In this document: in pieces, positions 1-6,519 of the stretch
Layout: each line of letters opens with the position of its first letter
How positions within the stretch are numbered: position 1 is the first letter of the stretch
Source of the DNA: JANQKX01 sp039028695
Lineage (GTDB): Bacteria; Pseudomonadota; Alphaproteobacteria; Kiloniellales; Kiloniellaceae
Length of the DNA stretch: 13,287 bases
Direction: 5' to 3'
NCBI GenBank assembly: GCA_039028695.1
Contig: JBCCHN010000143.1
Coordinates: 1-13,287 of the forward strand
Notes under the pieces: model-generated
What the model saw: only the letters and a program-made list of their open reading frames with translations
What the model was told of the DNA's origin: nothing
Database searches by the model: none
Position numbers and translations under genes: made by a program

Positions 1-66
1 CACCGCCACAATTGGCGCGCTGCCGGCCAGCCATAGGGGCACGTTTTCTCTGGGCTCCAATTGCAT
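1..66 (-). CDS. BMP-family ABC transporter permease, N-terminus only
   Basis: This is a partial gene that runs off the left edge. On the minus strand an ATG at 66 follows a purine-rich GGACAGG and opens 22 codons beginning MQLEPRENVPLWLAGSAP. The frame stays open to base 1. A short charged start followed by a hydrophobic stretch (WLAGSAPIVAV) fits the N-terminus of the first permease of a BMP/nucleoside-type importer. The position fits too: it lies 32 bases after the stop of the ATPase gene in the usual order of binding protein, ATPase, permease, permease. It would form part of the inner-membrane channel. Only the first residues are visible, so the assignment rests mainly on operon position. 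Confidence 0.7.
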   Translation of the reverse strand, partial: MQLEPRENVPLWLAGSAPIVAV

Positions 67-98
67 GACCTGTCCTGTCCCGGCCCCTTATCTCACCC

Positions 99-1607
99 TT
101 ATGCCGCGGCCTGTCCGCTCATCATCAGGCCGATCTTTTTGGTGTCGAATTCGTGCACCGCCAGCGTCGCCAGTATCTTTCCCCGGTAAAAGACGGCGAT
201 GCGGTCCGACAAAGCCATCAACTCGTCTAAATCCTCGGAGATGAGTATAATCCCAGCCCCTCTTTTACGGGCCTCCAAGAGTTGCCCGTGGACATAGGCG
301 ATCGCCCCCTCATCCAGCCCGCGGGAGGGTTGGCTGGCGAGAATGATCCTCGGCTCCCGCGACAAGCTGCGCGCCAGGATCAGCTTTTGCATGTTTCCGC
401 CCGATAACAAGCGAGTCTCCGCCTCGGGCCCTTGGCAACGCACATCAAAGCGGTCGATCAGATGCTCAGCATGTTTTTTGGCGGCGGATTTTTTCAGAAA
501 GCCCAATTTTCCCGAGAAGCCGGATTGTCGGATCTCCTCACTGACGAGGTTTTCCCAGATGGCCATCTCCCCCACTACACCGGAATGCTGACGGTCCTCG
601 GGGATCCGTCCAACTCCAAGGGAGACCATGGCCCGCGGATCGGCCTGCTTAATCTCTTGTCCCAGTAACGCCATGCGGCCGGCGCTCGGCGCTATCGTGC
701 CGCTTAGTAGCTGGGCCAAGGCCGTTTGCCCGTTCCCCGCCACTCCGGCGATACCGAGGATTTCGTGGGCTCGCAATTCCATATCCATGCCCACCAATGG
801 ACCGGTCCTGCTGTTTGTTTGAACCGCGGATAGAGATAGCAAGTTTTGTCCGGGCGAAAGAGCTTCGGCTTGCGGGCGAACCACCGAGCGCCCGACCATC
901 ATCTCGGCCAACTGGTCCCGGTTCGCGTGCGCGGTTGGAACTTGTCCGACCACCTGCCCGCGCCGCAGCACGGCAACCCGGTCACTGACCCGCAAGATTT
1001 CGTGGAGTTTATGAGAGATAATGATGGCCGAACGCCCCTGAGCTACCAGTGAGCGCAAGGTCGCAAAGAGGCTATCTGTTTCCTGTGGGGTGAGCACGGC
1101 TGTTGGCTCATCCAGGATAAGGATATGCGCATCGGCATAGAGCGCCTTCAGGATCTCAACCCTTTGGCGCTGTCCCACCGAAAGGTTTCCCACCAGGGCA
1201 TCGGGATCGATGCCCAAGCCAAATTGCTCGGACAATTCCCCCAATCTTTGCCGGCCGTGCCCCAGATCCTGGCGCCAGCGCCACAAGCTCTCGCGCCCCA
1301 GGATCACATTCTCCAAAACGGTGAGGTTATCGGCGAGGGTAAAGTGCTGATGCACCATTCCGATTCCGGCCTTAATGGCGGCTTCGGGAGAGCCAGGCGG
1401 CAGCACCTCGCCGCGCACTTTGATTGCCCCCTCATCGGCCACGTAATGACCGAAGAGGATGTTCATGAGGGTGGTCTTGCCGGCCCCGTTTTCCCCCAAA
1501 AGGGCCAAGACCTCGCCTTTCGCCAAGGACAGCGAGATACTGTCGTTGGCGGTCAGGGAACCAAAACGCTTGGTGATATCGGTCAATTCCAGGACGTTCA
1601 CGCCCAT
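99..1607 (-). CDS. BMP-family (nucleoside / simple sugar type) ABC transporter ATP-binding protein, double NBD
   Basis: This 502-residue cytoplasmic ATPase powers import of the ligand bound by the BMP protein encoded just upstream. It has two ABC domains in one chain, as usual for this family. NBD1 is canonical: Walker A GENGAGKT at 38-45, Q-loop Q87, signature LSVGQ at 142-146, Walker B ILILDEPT at 162-169 and H-loop H199. NBD2 is degenerate. Its Walker A reads GVAGNGQT (288-295) with Gln where Lys is expected, followed by LSGGNMQK at 401-408 and a Walker B-like IILASQPSRGLD (421-432) with Ser in place of the usual catalytic Glu. This asymmetry is common in the ribose/nucleoside (CUT2/BMP) group and does not mean the gene is damaged. 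The ATG start is preceded closely by a G-rich ribosome binding site. The substrate cannot be read from the sequence; purine nucleosides or a related metabolite are likely. Confidence 0.93.
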   Translation of the reverse strand: MGVNVLELTDITKRFGSLTANDSISLSLAKGEVLALLGENGAGKTTLMNILFGHYVADEGAIKVRGEVLPPGSPEAAIKAGIGMVHQHFTLADNLTVLENVILGRESLWRWRQDLGHGRQRLGELSEQFGLGIDPDALVGNLSVGQRQRVEILKALYADAHILILDEPTAVLTPQETDSLFATLRSLVAQGRSAIIISHKLHEILRVSDRVAVLRRGQVVGQVPTAHANRDQLAEMMVGRSVVRPQAEALSPGQNLLSLSAVQTNSRTGPLVGMDMELRAHEILGIAGVAGNGQTALAQLLSGTIAPSAGRMALLGQEIKQADPRAMVSLGVGRIPEDRQHSGVVGEMAIWENLVSEEIRQSGFSGKLGFLKKSAAKKHAEHLIDRFDVRCQGPEAETRLLSGGNMQKLILARSLSREPRIILASQPSRGLDEGAIAYVHGQLLEARKRGAGIILISEDLDELMALSDRIAVFYRGKILATLAVHEFDTKKIGLMMSGQAAA

Positions 1608-1614
1608 TCCCCCA

Positions 1615-1635
1615 AGAGGCTCGGGAGCCGCCTCT
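1615..1635 (-). other. Intercistronic stem-loop between binding-protein and ATPase genes
   Basis: The arms AGAGGC and GCCTCT (1615-1620 and 1630-1635) form a 6-bp stem with a 9-base loop. An alternative inner pairing GGCT/AGCC competes with it. In the minus-strand mRNA the hairpin sits directly before the G-rich ribosome binding site of the ATPase gene and has no U-run after it. It could lower ATPase translation or protect the 3' end of the binding-protein message, which importer operons often need in excess. That role is inference. Confidence 0.35.
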
Positions 1636-1709
1636 CAGCGCGGTTACCGAGCGCCCATCACAAGACCAACGTCCTCTATTGTTAGGCCGAACGTGCTAGC
1701 CCAAGGACG

Positions 1710-2711
1710 TTAAAAGGTCGACTTGGGTTCATCATCATTGATGTTGACGGTGAAGTCGCCCAGCTTGATGGCTGCTGCGAGAGCCTCGACCTCTTCCTTG
1801 ATCTTGGTATCGATCTTGCCCTCGAACTCATAAAAGGGCGCCAGGCTGGCGCCGCCCTTGGCCATCATGGTCCATTCCTTGTAGTTATCTGCCTGGAACT
1901 TGCCTTCCTTAACCAGGCTGATGGCATGGCTAATGGCCGGGTTCATGTCCCATAGAGCCGAAGTCACCACCACATCCTTGCCATTCTCTTCCTTATTCAT
2001 GTCGTTGACATTACCAAAGGCGATCAAGCCGGCCTCGCGGGCCGCATCGACGACACCGGCGCGCTCCGCATAGAGCACATCCACACCTGATTCGATTTGT
2101 GCGAAGGCGGCTTCCTTGGCCTTAGGAGGGTCGTACCAGGAGCCAATGAAGGTGACCTTGAATTCCACCTCCGGGTTGACCGCACGGGCCCCGTCCATGA
2201 AGGCATGGAACAAGCGGTTGACCTCGCCAATCGGATAGCCGCCGACCATGCCTATCTTGTTGGACTCGGTCATGGAGCCGGCAATCATGCCCATCAGGAA
2301 GCACGGCTCGTGAATGTAATTGTCGAAGACGGCAAAATTGCTGCCATGGGGCTCGAAGGGATCGCCCATCAAAAAGGCGATGTCCGGATAGTCATCGGCC
2401 ACTTCACGGGCCTCTTTGCTGATGCCAAAGGCTTCCCCGACCACCAGGTCAACGCCCCCTTCTGCGTATTCACGCAACACCCGAATATAATCCGTGTTGG
2501 CGACCTTTTCGGAGAAGCTGTACTCGATTTCGCCCCGTTCTTCCGCGTTGGTGAGCGCCTGGTGCAGTCGGGCATCCCATTTTTGTTGGATAGGCTGGGT
2601 GTAGATACCCGCGACCTTTAGCTTGTCGGCGGCATGTGCCCCGGCGCTGAGACCAAAAACAAGGCCAAGCGTGACTACGGCCTTTAAAACCAAACGTGAA
2701 AAAGCTCTCAT
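1710..2711 (-). CDS. BMP-family ABC transporter periplasmic substrate-binding protein
   Basis: This 333-residue exported binding protein belongs to the basic membrane protein (Bmp, PF02608) family, which captures purine nucleosides or related small molecules for import. Residues 1-27 form a signal peptide: a basic start, a hydrophobic core AVVTLGLVFGLSAG and a likely cleavage after AHA. There is no lipobox cysteine, so it is predicted to be soluble in the periplasm rather than a lipoprotein as in many Gram-positive relatives. The mature part opens KLKVAGIYTQPIQQKWD and carries typical Bmp stretches such as GVDLVVGEAFG, PDIAFLMGDPF and IGMVGGYPIGEVNRLFHAF. The ATG at 2711 has a strong GGGAGGA ribosome binding site. 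It is the first gene of the importer operon, followed after about 100 bases by the ATPase gene. The exact ligand is unknown. Confidence 0.93.
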   Translation of the reverse strand: MRAFSRLVLKAVVTLGLVFGLSAGAHAADKLKVAGIYTQPIQQKWDARLHQALTNAEERGEIEYSFSEKVANTDYIRVLREYAEGGVDLVVGEAFGISKEAREVADDYPDIAFLMGDPFEPHGSNFAVFDNYIHEPCFLMGMIAGSMTESNKIGMVGGYPIGEVNRLFHAFMDGARAVNPEVEFKVTFIGSWYDPPKAKEAAFAQIESGVDVLYAERAGVVDAAREAGLIAFGNVNDMNKEENGKDVVVTSALWDMNPAISHAISLVKEGKFQADNYKEWTMMAKGGASLAPFYEFEGKIDTKIKEEVEALAAAIKLGDFTVNINDDEPKSTF

Positions 2712-2736
2712 ATGTTCCTCCCAACTTTTTTTTGAT

Positions 2737-2755
2737 GGTGTTGTTCGGCAACACC
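2737..2755 (-). other. 5'-UTR hairpin of the BMP importer operon
   Basis: Arms of seven bases, GGTGTTG and CAACACC, pair perfectly around a 5-base loop. In the minus-strand mRNA the hairpin is followed by ATC, a run of eight A, and then the ribosome binding site of the binding-protein gene. Read on the plus strand it is followed by only three T, so it is not a convincing terminator for that strand. It may act as a 5' stabiliser of the message (inference). Confidence 0.45.
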
Positions 2756-2801
2756 TTTGACGTTCGATCGAGCCTACGCGCCACCGGCCCTATCGCCGCT
2801 A

Positions 2802-2830
2802 TTTATCGTCGATATGGCTTAGCGCGACAA
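2802..2830 (-). promoter_or_regulatory. Candidate sigma70-type promoter for the BMP importer operon
   Basis: On the minus strand a -35 like TTGTCG (2830-2825) is spaced 17 bases from a -10 like GATAAA (2807-2802). Each matches four of six consensus bases. It would start transcription near 2795, giving a leader of roughly 80 bases that contains the hairpin at 2737-2755. Prediction from sequence only. Confidence 0.35.
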
Positions 2831-2945
2831 GACCGGAAAGCTCGACAAAGAGGCTTAATTTAGGAAGTTCGTGCAGAATGACAGTGACCCCAATGCCCTA
2901 AGAACAAACTGCTAGCAGTGTCTCATGTGTGGGCAATCGGAGAAA

Positions 2946-3022
2946 TGGCGCGCCCGGCAGGATTCGAACCTGCGACCCCAAGCTTAGAAGGCTCGTGCTC
3001 TATCCAGCTGAGCTACGGGCGC
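2946..3022 (-). tRNA. tRNA-Arg (anticodon UCU)
   Basis: A complete cloverleaf is readable on the minus strand: acceptor GCGCCCG paired with CGGGCGC, D-arm GCTC/GAGC, anticodon stem CGAGC/GCTTG around the loop CTTCTAA (anticodon TCT, reading AGA and AGG), T-arm GCAGG-TTCGAAT-CCTGC, discriminator G and an encoded CCA (2948-2946). It lies 55 bases after the stop of the NDUFS4-like gene, with a stem-loop in between and no clear promoter of its own. It may therefore be processed from a transcript that starts upstream. Confidence 0.97.
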
Positions 3023-3040
3023 CCGATGAAGAATTGTCGT

Positions 3041-3064
3041 CCTGATCAGCCTCAAGCGATCAGG
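3041..3064 (-). other. Stem-loop between the NDUFS4-like gene and tRNA-Arg
   Basis: A perfect 7-bp stem (CCTGATC and GATCAGG) closes a 10-base loop. It lies in the 55-base spacer between the NDUFS4-like stop codon and the 5' end of tRNA-Arg. No U-run follows in the minus-strand RNA, so an intrinsic terminator is unlikely. It may separate the mRNA end from the tRNA during RNA processing (inference). Confidence 0.45.
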
Positions 3065-3077
3065 CGGATGAACGTGT

Positions 3078-3386
3078 TCAATGGGTCCAGCGCCCGCCAG
3101 GACGGTCAAAGCGAAAATTTTCGCCATAGGATTTGGGTTTGATCTTGCGCTCTTTTGGCTCTTCAAGGGTATACATTAGGCCTCGCCGCTTAACGTAATC
3201 CAAAGCCTCCTCCTTGCTGTCAAAGCGCAATCGGAGCTGACCTTTCGTATCGGCAGAACTGGTCCAGCCCATAAGGCCTTCCACCTGGCGGGCCGATTCA
3301 GGCTCGAATTCCACCACCCAGCGCTGGGCGTTGGCACGCCCCGACTGCATAGCCGTCTTCGGAGGCTGAAAAATTCGCACCTGCAT
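3078..3386 (-). CDS. NADH dehydrogenase (complex I) NDUFS4-family accessory subunit
   Basis: This 102-residue protein matches the ETC complex I subunit family (NDUFS4 / 18 kDa subunit, PF04800). It has the family stretches LMGWTSSADT (38-47), the SKEEALDYVKRRGL segment (58-70) and the C-terminal KPKSYGENF...RWTH block (83-102). In human NDUFS4 the equivalent segments read PLMGWASTADP and KPKSKSYGANF. It is predicted to sit on the peripheral arm of respiratory complex I on the cytoplasmic face and help stabilise it. I chose the ATG at 3386 because a good AGAGGA ribosome binding site precedes it and the homologous region begins there; an upstream extension of 19 codons lacks support. The gene is isolated from any nuo operon and stands between tRNA-Pro and tRNA-Arg on the same strand. 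Confidence 0.92.
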   Translation of the reverse strand: MQVRIFQPPKTAMQSGRANAQRWVVEFEPESARQVEGLMGWTSSADTKGQLRLRFDSKEEALDYVKRRGLMYTLEEPKERKIKPKSYGENFRFDRPGGRWTH

Positions 3387-3492
3387 CTTGTTCCTCTCTT
3401 GCCGTGGCTTTACCGCCGCTTCCGTAAACGAGTAAAGTACCAAATTTTACACGTATTTTGGAATCGGTGATCGCCATCATAGCGCAAAAATT

Positions 3493-3569
3493 TGGTCGGG
3501 GTGAGAGGATTCGAACCTCCGGCATCCTGCTCCCAAAGCAGGCACTCTACCAGGCTGAGCTACACCCCG
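3493..3569 (-). tRNA. tRNA-Pro (anticodon UGG)
   Basis: A complete cloverleaf is readable on the minus strand: acceptor CGGGGTG paired with CACCCCG, D-arm GCTC/GAGT (last pair G-T), anticodon stem CCTGC/GCAGG around the loop TTTGGGA (anticodon TGG), T-arm GGAGG-TTCGAAT-CCTCT, discriminator A and an encoded CCA (3495-3493). Its 3' end lies about 106 bases before the NDUFS4-like start codon on the same strand. Confidence 0.97.
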
Positions 3570-3579
3570 AGCCGGCGAA

Positions 3580-3608
3580 AACGTAGGATTTTGGGCCAAG
3601 ATTAGCAA
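3580..3608 (-). promoter_or_regulatory. Candidate promoter for tRNA-Pro
   Basis: On the minus strand TTGCTA (3608-3603) and TACGTT (3585-3580) are separated by 17 bases. The -10 element ends 10 bases before the tRNA 5' end, which fits a start site a few bases ahead of the mature tRNA. The match to consensus is only partial. Confidence 0.35.
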
Positions 3609-3682
3609 GCGGCAAAACACCACCTCGTCATGAATTTTGGTGTGCAGCGGCACCTCAAAAACACCTATCAAGAACCTGACAT

Positions 3683-3708
3683 TTGAAACAAATTATAATT
3701 AATTTCAA
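3683..3708. promoter_or_regulatory. 26-bp imperfect palindrome with central TATAAT, candidate operator
   Basis: The left half begins TTGAAACA and ends AATTA. The right half is its reverse complement except at two adjacent positions, so 11 of 13 pairs match. The centre is the perfect palindrome AATTATAATT, which contains TATAAT (3694-3699 on the plus strand). The element lies about 80 bases before the PilZ start codon and about 115 bases before tRNA-Pro, in an AT-rich stretch unlike its surroundings. The symmetry suggests binding by a dimeric regulator. A standard -35 is not visible at the right distance from TATAAT. The rest of the 3570-3789 gap shows nothing else convincing. Confidence 0.45.
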
Positions 3709-3789
3709 TGAATTACATAACCTTTGGCAACTATTTTAGGGAATAATTCCGACCGCACGAGTTCATGTAGAACGTCAAAGGTGGATAAG

Positions 3790-4113
3790 ATGGCCAGATC
3801 CGGGGAGCAGCGGGCACACCGACGCTATGCCGTCTCAATGGAAGCGAACGTCTTCCATGACGGCACAAAACACTTTTGCCATGTGATGGATATTTCAGCC
3901 GGTGGTGCGGCCCTTAGCACCACGGCGCGACCGGCACCCGGCACAATCATAGAGGTGGAAATTGACGGCATGGCAAAGATACATGCCCGGGTGCAACGTC
4001 ATCTCGTCGAAGGGATTGCCGTTGCCTTCGACCCGCAAGAAACCTCTCAAGATGGAGTGGGCGATCAACTCGATTACATGCGCGATCAGCGACAGTTTTT
4101 ACAGCCCAATTAA
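3790..4113 (+). CDS. PilZ-domain protein, putative c-di-GMP receptor
   Basis: This 107-residue protein is essentially a single PilZ domain. Both c-di-GMP-binding motifs are intact: RxxxR at R8-R12 (RAHRR) and DxSxxG at D34-G39 (DISAGG). The remaining segments (APGTIIEVEIDG, ARVQRHLVEGIAVAF) fit the six-stranded PilZ barrel. No signal peptide or membrane segment is seen, so it should be cytoplasmic and act as a small adaptor in surface, motility or adhesion control. Partner unknown. I chose the ATG at 3790, which has AAAGG upstream, over a TTG at 3724 whose extra 22 residues look unlike coding sequence. The gene converges on the thiamine transporter operon, with only 16 bases between the two stop codons. 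Confidence 0.9.
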   Translation: MARSGEQRAHRRYAVSMEANVFHDGTKHFCHVMDISAGGAALSTTARPAPGTIIEVEIDGMAKIHARVQRHLVEGIAVAFDPQETSQDGVGDQLDYMRDQRQFLQPN

Positions 4114-4129
4114 GGGGCGGAACCTGCGC

Positions 4130-4870
4130 TCATTCCTCCCCTGCCCGACGGCCTAAGAAAGCATTGAGCTCGACGAGGTTTGTGCGCGATAGCAGGGCCT
4201 CGGTCCCCTCTTCGGCCAAAATTTGTCCCTCACAGATAAAGGCGGCCCGCTCAGCGATTTTCAGAGCATCCCTGGGGTCGTGGGTTACAATGATCAGGGT
4301 GAAGCTTTGATCTTGGCGCAAGTCCGCCAGCAGCGCGAGCATTTCATTGCGCAATCCTGGATCCAAGGCCGCGAAGGGCTCATCCAGTAACAGGACGGGC
4401 CGCCGGCGTACAAAGGACCGGGCCAAGGCAACTCTTTGACGTTGGCCGCCCGAGAGTTGGGCTGGCAGGCGATTTTCCAGACTCTCCAAGCCCATACGAG
4501 CCAAAGCGCCGGTCACTCGACTTTGGTCCTCTTGGTTTAACCGCAATCCTGGGTCCAGCCCCAGCCCCACGTTTTGAGCCGCGGTCAGATGGGAAAAGAG
4601 GTTATGCTCCTGAAACAGCATGGTCACCGGGCGCGCAGCCGGGGGAAGGCCGCTCAGGTCACGTCCATCGATGAGGACCCGACCGGAGCGAGGCTCGGAA
4701 AAGCCGGCGATTAAGTTGAGCAAGGTCGACTTGCCGGCGCCGCTCGGCCCGACGAGGGCCAGTGAGGTCCCTGCTGCGACAGCGATGTCAAAGTACATCT
4801 CTTGGCGATCATAGGTGAAGTTGACGGATTCCAAGGTGATCGCCCCGCCTCTTTCTACTGATCCGCTCAT
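4130..4870 (-). CDS. thiQ: Thiamine/TPP ABC transporter ATP-binding protein ThiQ
   Basis: This 246-residue ATPase energises thiamine, TMP or TPP import. It contains Walker A GPSGAGKS (41-48), Q-loop Q87, signature LSGGQ (139-143), Walker B VLLLDEP (159-165) and H-loop H197. It is short, without the C-terminal regulatory extension of larger family members, as is normal for ThiQ. The chosen ATG at 4870 gives an ATGA overlap with the thiP stop codon, indicating translational coupling; an upstream in-frame extension of 21 residues would lie inside thiP. It is the last gene of thiB-thiP-thiQ and should be controlled by the TPP riboswitch of that operon. The identification rests on the ABC motifs plus its place after clear thiB and thiP genes. 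Confidence 0.95.
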   Translation of the reverse strand: MSGSVERGGAITLESVNFTYDRQEMYFDIAVAAGTSLALVGPSGAGKSTLLNLIAGFSEPRSGRVLIDGRDLSGLPPAARPVTMLFQEHNLFSHLTAAQNVGLGLDPGLRLNQEDQSRVTGALARMGLESLENRLPAQLSGGQRQRVALARSFVRRRPVLLLDEPFAALDPGLRNEMLALLADLRQDQSFTLIIVTHDPRDALKIAERAAFICEGQILAEEGTEALLSRTNLVELNAFLGRRAGEE

Positions 4871-6492
4871 AGCTGCTGATCCTTGGTGGGAGCTCCAAAA
4901 AGCCGCTCCAGTCCTACGAAAAGAAGCAGGCAAAAGACCGCCAAAAAGGCTGCGACCACGGCCGCCTCGTCAAGGCGATAGCTGCCCATGCGCTGATAAA
5001 GAAGCAAGGGAAGGGTTTGAAAATCCTGCGTGCCGAACAAGGCAATCACCGAAAGATCACCCAGCGACAGGGTGGCCGCAATGGCTAAGGCAAGGGCAGC
5101 CGGCCGCCGCAGCTTGGGCCAATCGATAATCGTCAAACGCCGGCGACCGGCAATCCCCAAGGATTGGCAGAGGCGCTCATCCTCCTCTGCCGCTTGGTGC
5201 ATGGCACTGCCCAATATACGGAGCACAAAGGGTAAAGCCATCAGGGCATTGATCAGGATTACTAAATAAAACCCGAGGGAGAAGACATCGGACCATTGTC
5301 GCAAAAGAACAAAGAGCCCGGCCGCCAGGACAAAAGGGGGAACGATCAGAGTGATAGAGCCGGAAACCTCCAGCAAAGAAGCGGAGCGAAGATGGAAAAG
5401 GCGATGCCGCAAGGCTCGACTGGAGGTCAGAATTCCCCACCCGAGGACCAGGGATAGCGCCGCCGAGGTCAATGCGATCGCGCCCGATTGGCCGGCGGCA
5501 CGCCACAGTCCAGGATCAGCCAGAACCCGCCAAAGCTTGTCATTAAAGCCGGCGGCGGCGACGGCCGACAAGGGAAGAACGACCAGGCCGACGGCCCCGA
5601 TCAGGGCGCCCCCATCGACCAGTTGGCCTCCCCATGTCCGCCGGTCCGGGCGCTCGAAAAAGCGCCGCTCGCCACTGATCATGTTCTCCACCCGGCCGAA
5701 GCGAAGAACGCCGAGCGCGATCACGCTACAAAGCCCCAATTGAAGCAGAGCCAAAAGCACTGCCTTGCCCAGGTCGAATTCAAATTTGAGCGCCTGATAG
5801 ACGGCGACTTCCAAAGTGGTCGAGCGGGGGCCGCCGCCAAGGGTCAAGACGACGGCAAAGGAAGTAAAACAAAGCATAAAGATTAGTCCGGCCAGGCCCG
5901 GAAGCGCTTGGCGAATAACCGGCCAATCGATAAATCGAAACACATCCCGCGGTCGCATGCCCAACTGAGCCGCAAGGCGCCAAGTCTCCGGCGGAATCGT
6001 CTCCAAGGATTGCAAGAGAACCCGGCTGGCCAAGGGTAGGTTAAAAAAAACATGGGCGATCAGAATACCAGTGAGCCCATAGAGGTAATTGCCGCCATCC
6101 AAGCCGATTGCGCCGAGAACCTGATTGAGCCACCCCTGCCGGCCATGAATCGCCACGATGCCAAAGATGGCAACAATCGCCGGTGTCACCAGGGCCAAAC
6201 TGAAGAGCCGCAGCAGCAACGACCGTCCAAGGAAGCGCCGCCGCCGCGCTAATGCCCGCGCCACGGGAATCGCCAATCCCACACTCAGCAAGGTGGAGAG
6301 GACCGCCTGCCAGAAGGTAAAGAGGGTGACCTGTCGGATATAGGGATCAGCGAGGACTTCCGAAAAATTAATTTCCGGCGCCTGTCGAAGCAGCCCACCC
6401 ATGGAGAGCCCGGTTAGTGCCAACAAGAAGGCGAGCGTTCCGCAGCCGGGCAACAGCCACGCAATCGGCCGCCACCCGGCGGGTCTGCTCAT
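4867..6492 (-). CDS. thiP: Thiamine/TPP ABC transporter permease ThiP
   Basis: This 541-residue polytopic inner-membrane protein consists of two fused permease halves, typical of ThiP and its relatives (FbpB/AfuB type). Hydrophobic helices run along the whole length. Each half has a cytoplasmic coupling (EAA-like) loop: LGMRPRDVFRFIDWPVIRQALPG in the first half and LGIAGRRRLTIIDWPKLRRPA in the second. These dock to the ATPase ThiQ. The ATG at 6492 follows the thiB stop by 27 bases, and the stop overlaps the thiQ start. The length agrees with the family. With ThiB and ThiQ it forms the transporter for thiamine and its phosphates. Confidence 0.95.
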   Translation of the reverse strand: MSRPAGWRPIAWLLPGCGTLAFLLALTGLSMGGLLRQAPEINFSEVLADPYIRQVTLFTFWQAVLSTLLSVGLAIPVARALARRRRFLGRSLLLRLFSLALVTPAIVAIFGIVAIHGRQGWLNQVLGAIGLDGGNYLYGLTGILIAHVFFNLPLASRVLLQSLETIPPETWRLAAQLGMRPRDVFRFIDWPVIRQALPGLAGLIFMLCFTSFAVVLTLGGGPRSTTLEVAVYQALKFEFDLGKAVLLALLQLGLCSVIALGVLRFGRVENMISGERRFFERPDRRTWGGQLVDGGALIGAVGLVVLPLSAVAAAGFNDKLWRVLADPGLWRAAGQSGAIALTSAALSLVLGWGILTSSRALRHRLFHLRSASLLEVSGSITLIVPPFVLAAGLFVLLRQWSDVFSLGFYLVILINALMALPFVLRILGSAMHQAAEEDERLCQSLGIAGRRRLTIIDWPKLRRPAALALAIAATLSLGDLSVIALFGTQDFQTLPLLLYQRMGSYRLDEAAVVAAFLAVFCLLLFVGLERLFGAPTKDQQL

Positions 6493-6519
6493 TTCTAACA
6501 GGCCTTCACGGCGGGTTGC

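Noticed and set aside
288..725. Loss of Walker A lysine and catalytic Glu in the second NBD of the BMP ATPase, considered as gene damage
   Set aside because: A degenerate second nucleotide-binding domain is usual in the ribose/nucleoside-type ATPases; the frame is intact and the other motifs remain.
1125..1685. Open frame of 186 codons on the plus strand opposite the ABC ATPase gene
   Set aside because: It is antisense to the Walker A and signature regions of a canonical ATPase, and its protein has a shadow-like composition with no known motif.
2097..2621. Open frame of 174 codons on the plus strand opposite the BMP binding-protein gene
   Set aside because: It lies wholly antisense to a gene with clear family motifs and a signal peptide, has no recognisable domain, and long antisense frames are common in GC-rich DNA.
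2908..2919. 12-base perfect palindrome ACTGCTAGCAGT after tRNA-Arg, considered as a terminator
   Set aside because: As RNA it gives only about four pairs around a four-base loop, and the following U-stretch is broken. It is too weak to call.
3041..3064. Stem-loop after the NDUFS4-like gene, considered as an intrinsic terminator
   Set aside because: The stem is perfect but no U-run follows on the minus strand, and a tRNA begins 19 bases later. It is kept only as an unnamed stem-loop.
2918..3142. Plus-strand open frame of 74 codons across tRNA-Arg
   Set aside because: It reads through a complete tRNA gene; the peptide includes the GFEPATPSLEG-like pattern often produced by mis-called frames over tRNAs.
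2946..3569. The two tRNA genes, considered as attachment sites of an integrated element
   Set aside because: No integrase, phage or plasmid gene and no repeated tRNA 3' fragment is visible nearby. The neighbours are ordinary chromosomal genes.
3724..3789. TTG start that would add 22 residues to the PilZ protein
   Set aside because: There is no ribosome binding site before it, and the added residues do not belong to the PilZ fold. The ATG at 3790 has AAAGG upstream.
5351..5886. Overlapping plus-strand open frames opposite thiP
   Set aside because: These are antisense to a well-supported permease, with arginine- and proline-rich composition typical of reverse-strand shadows.
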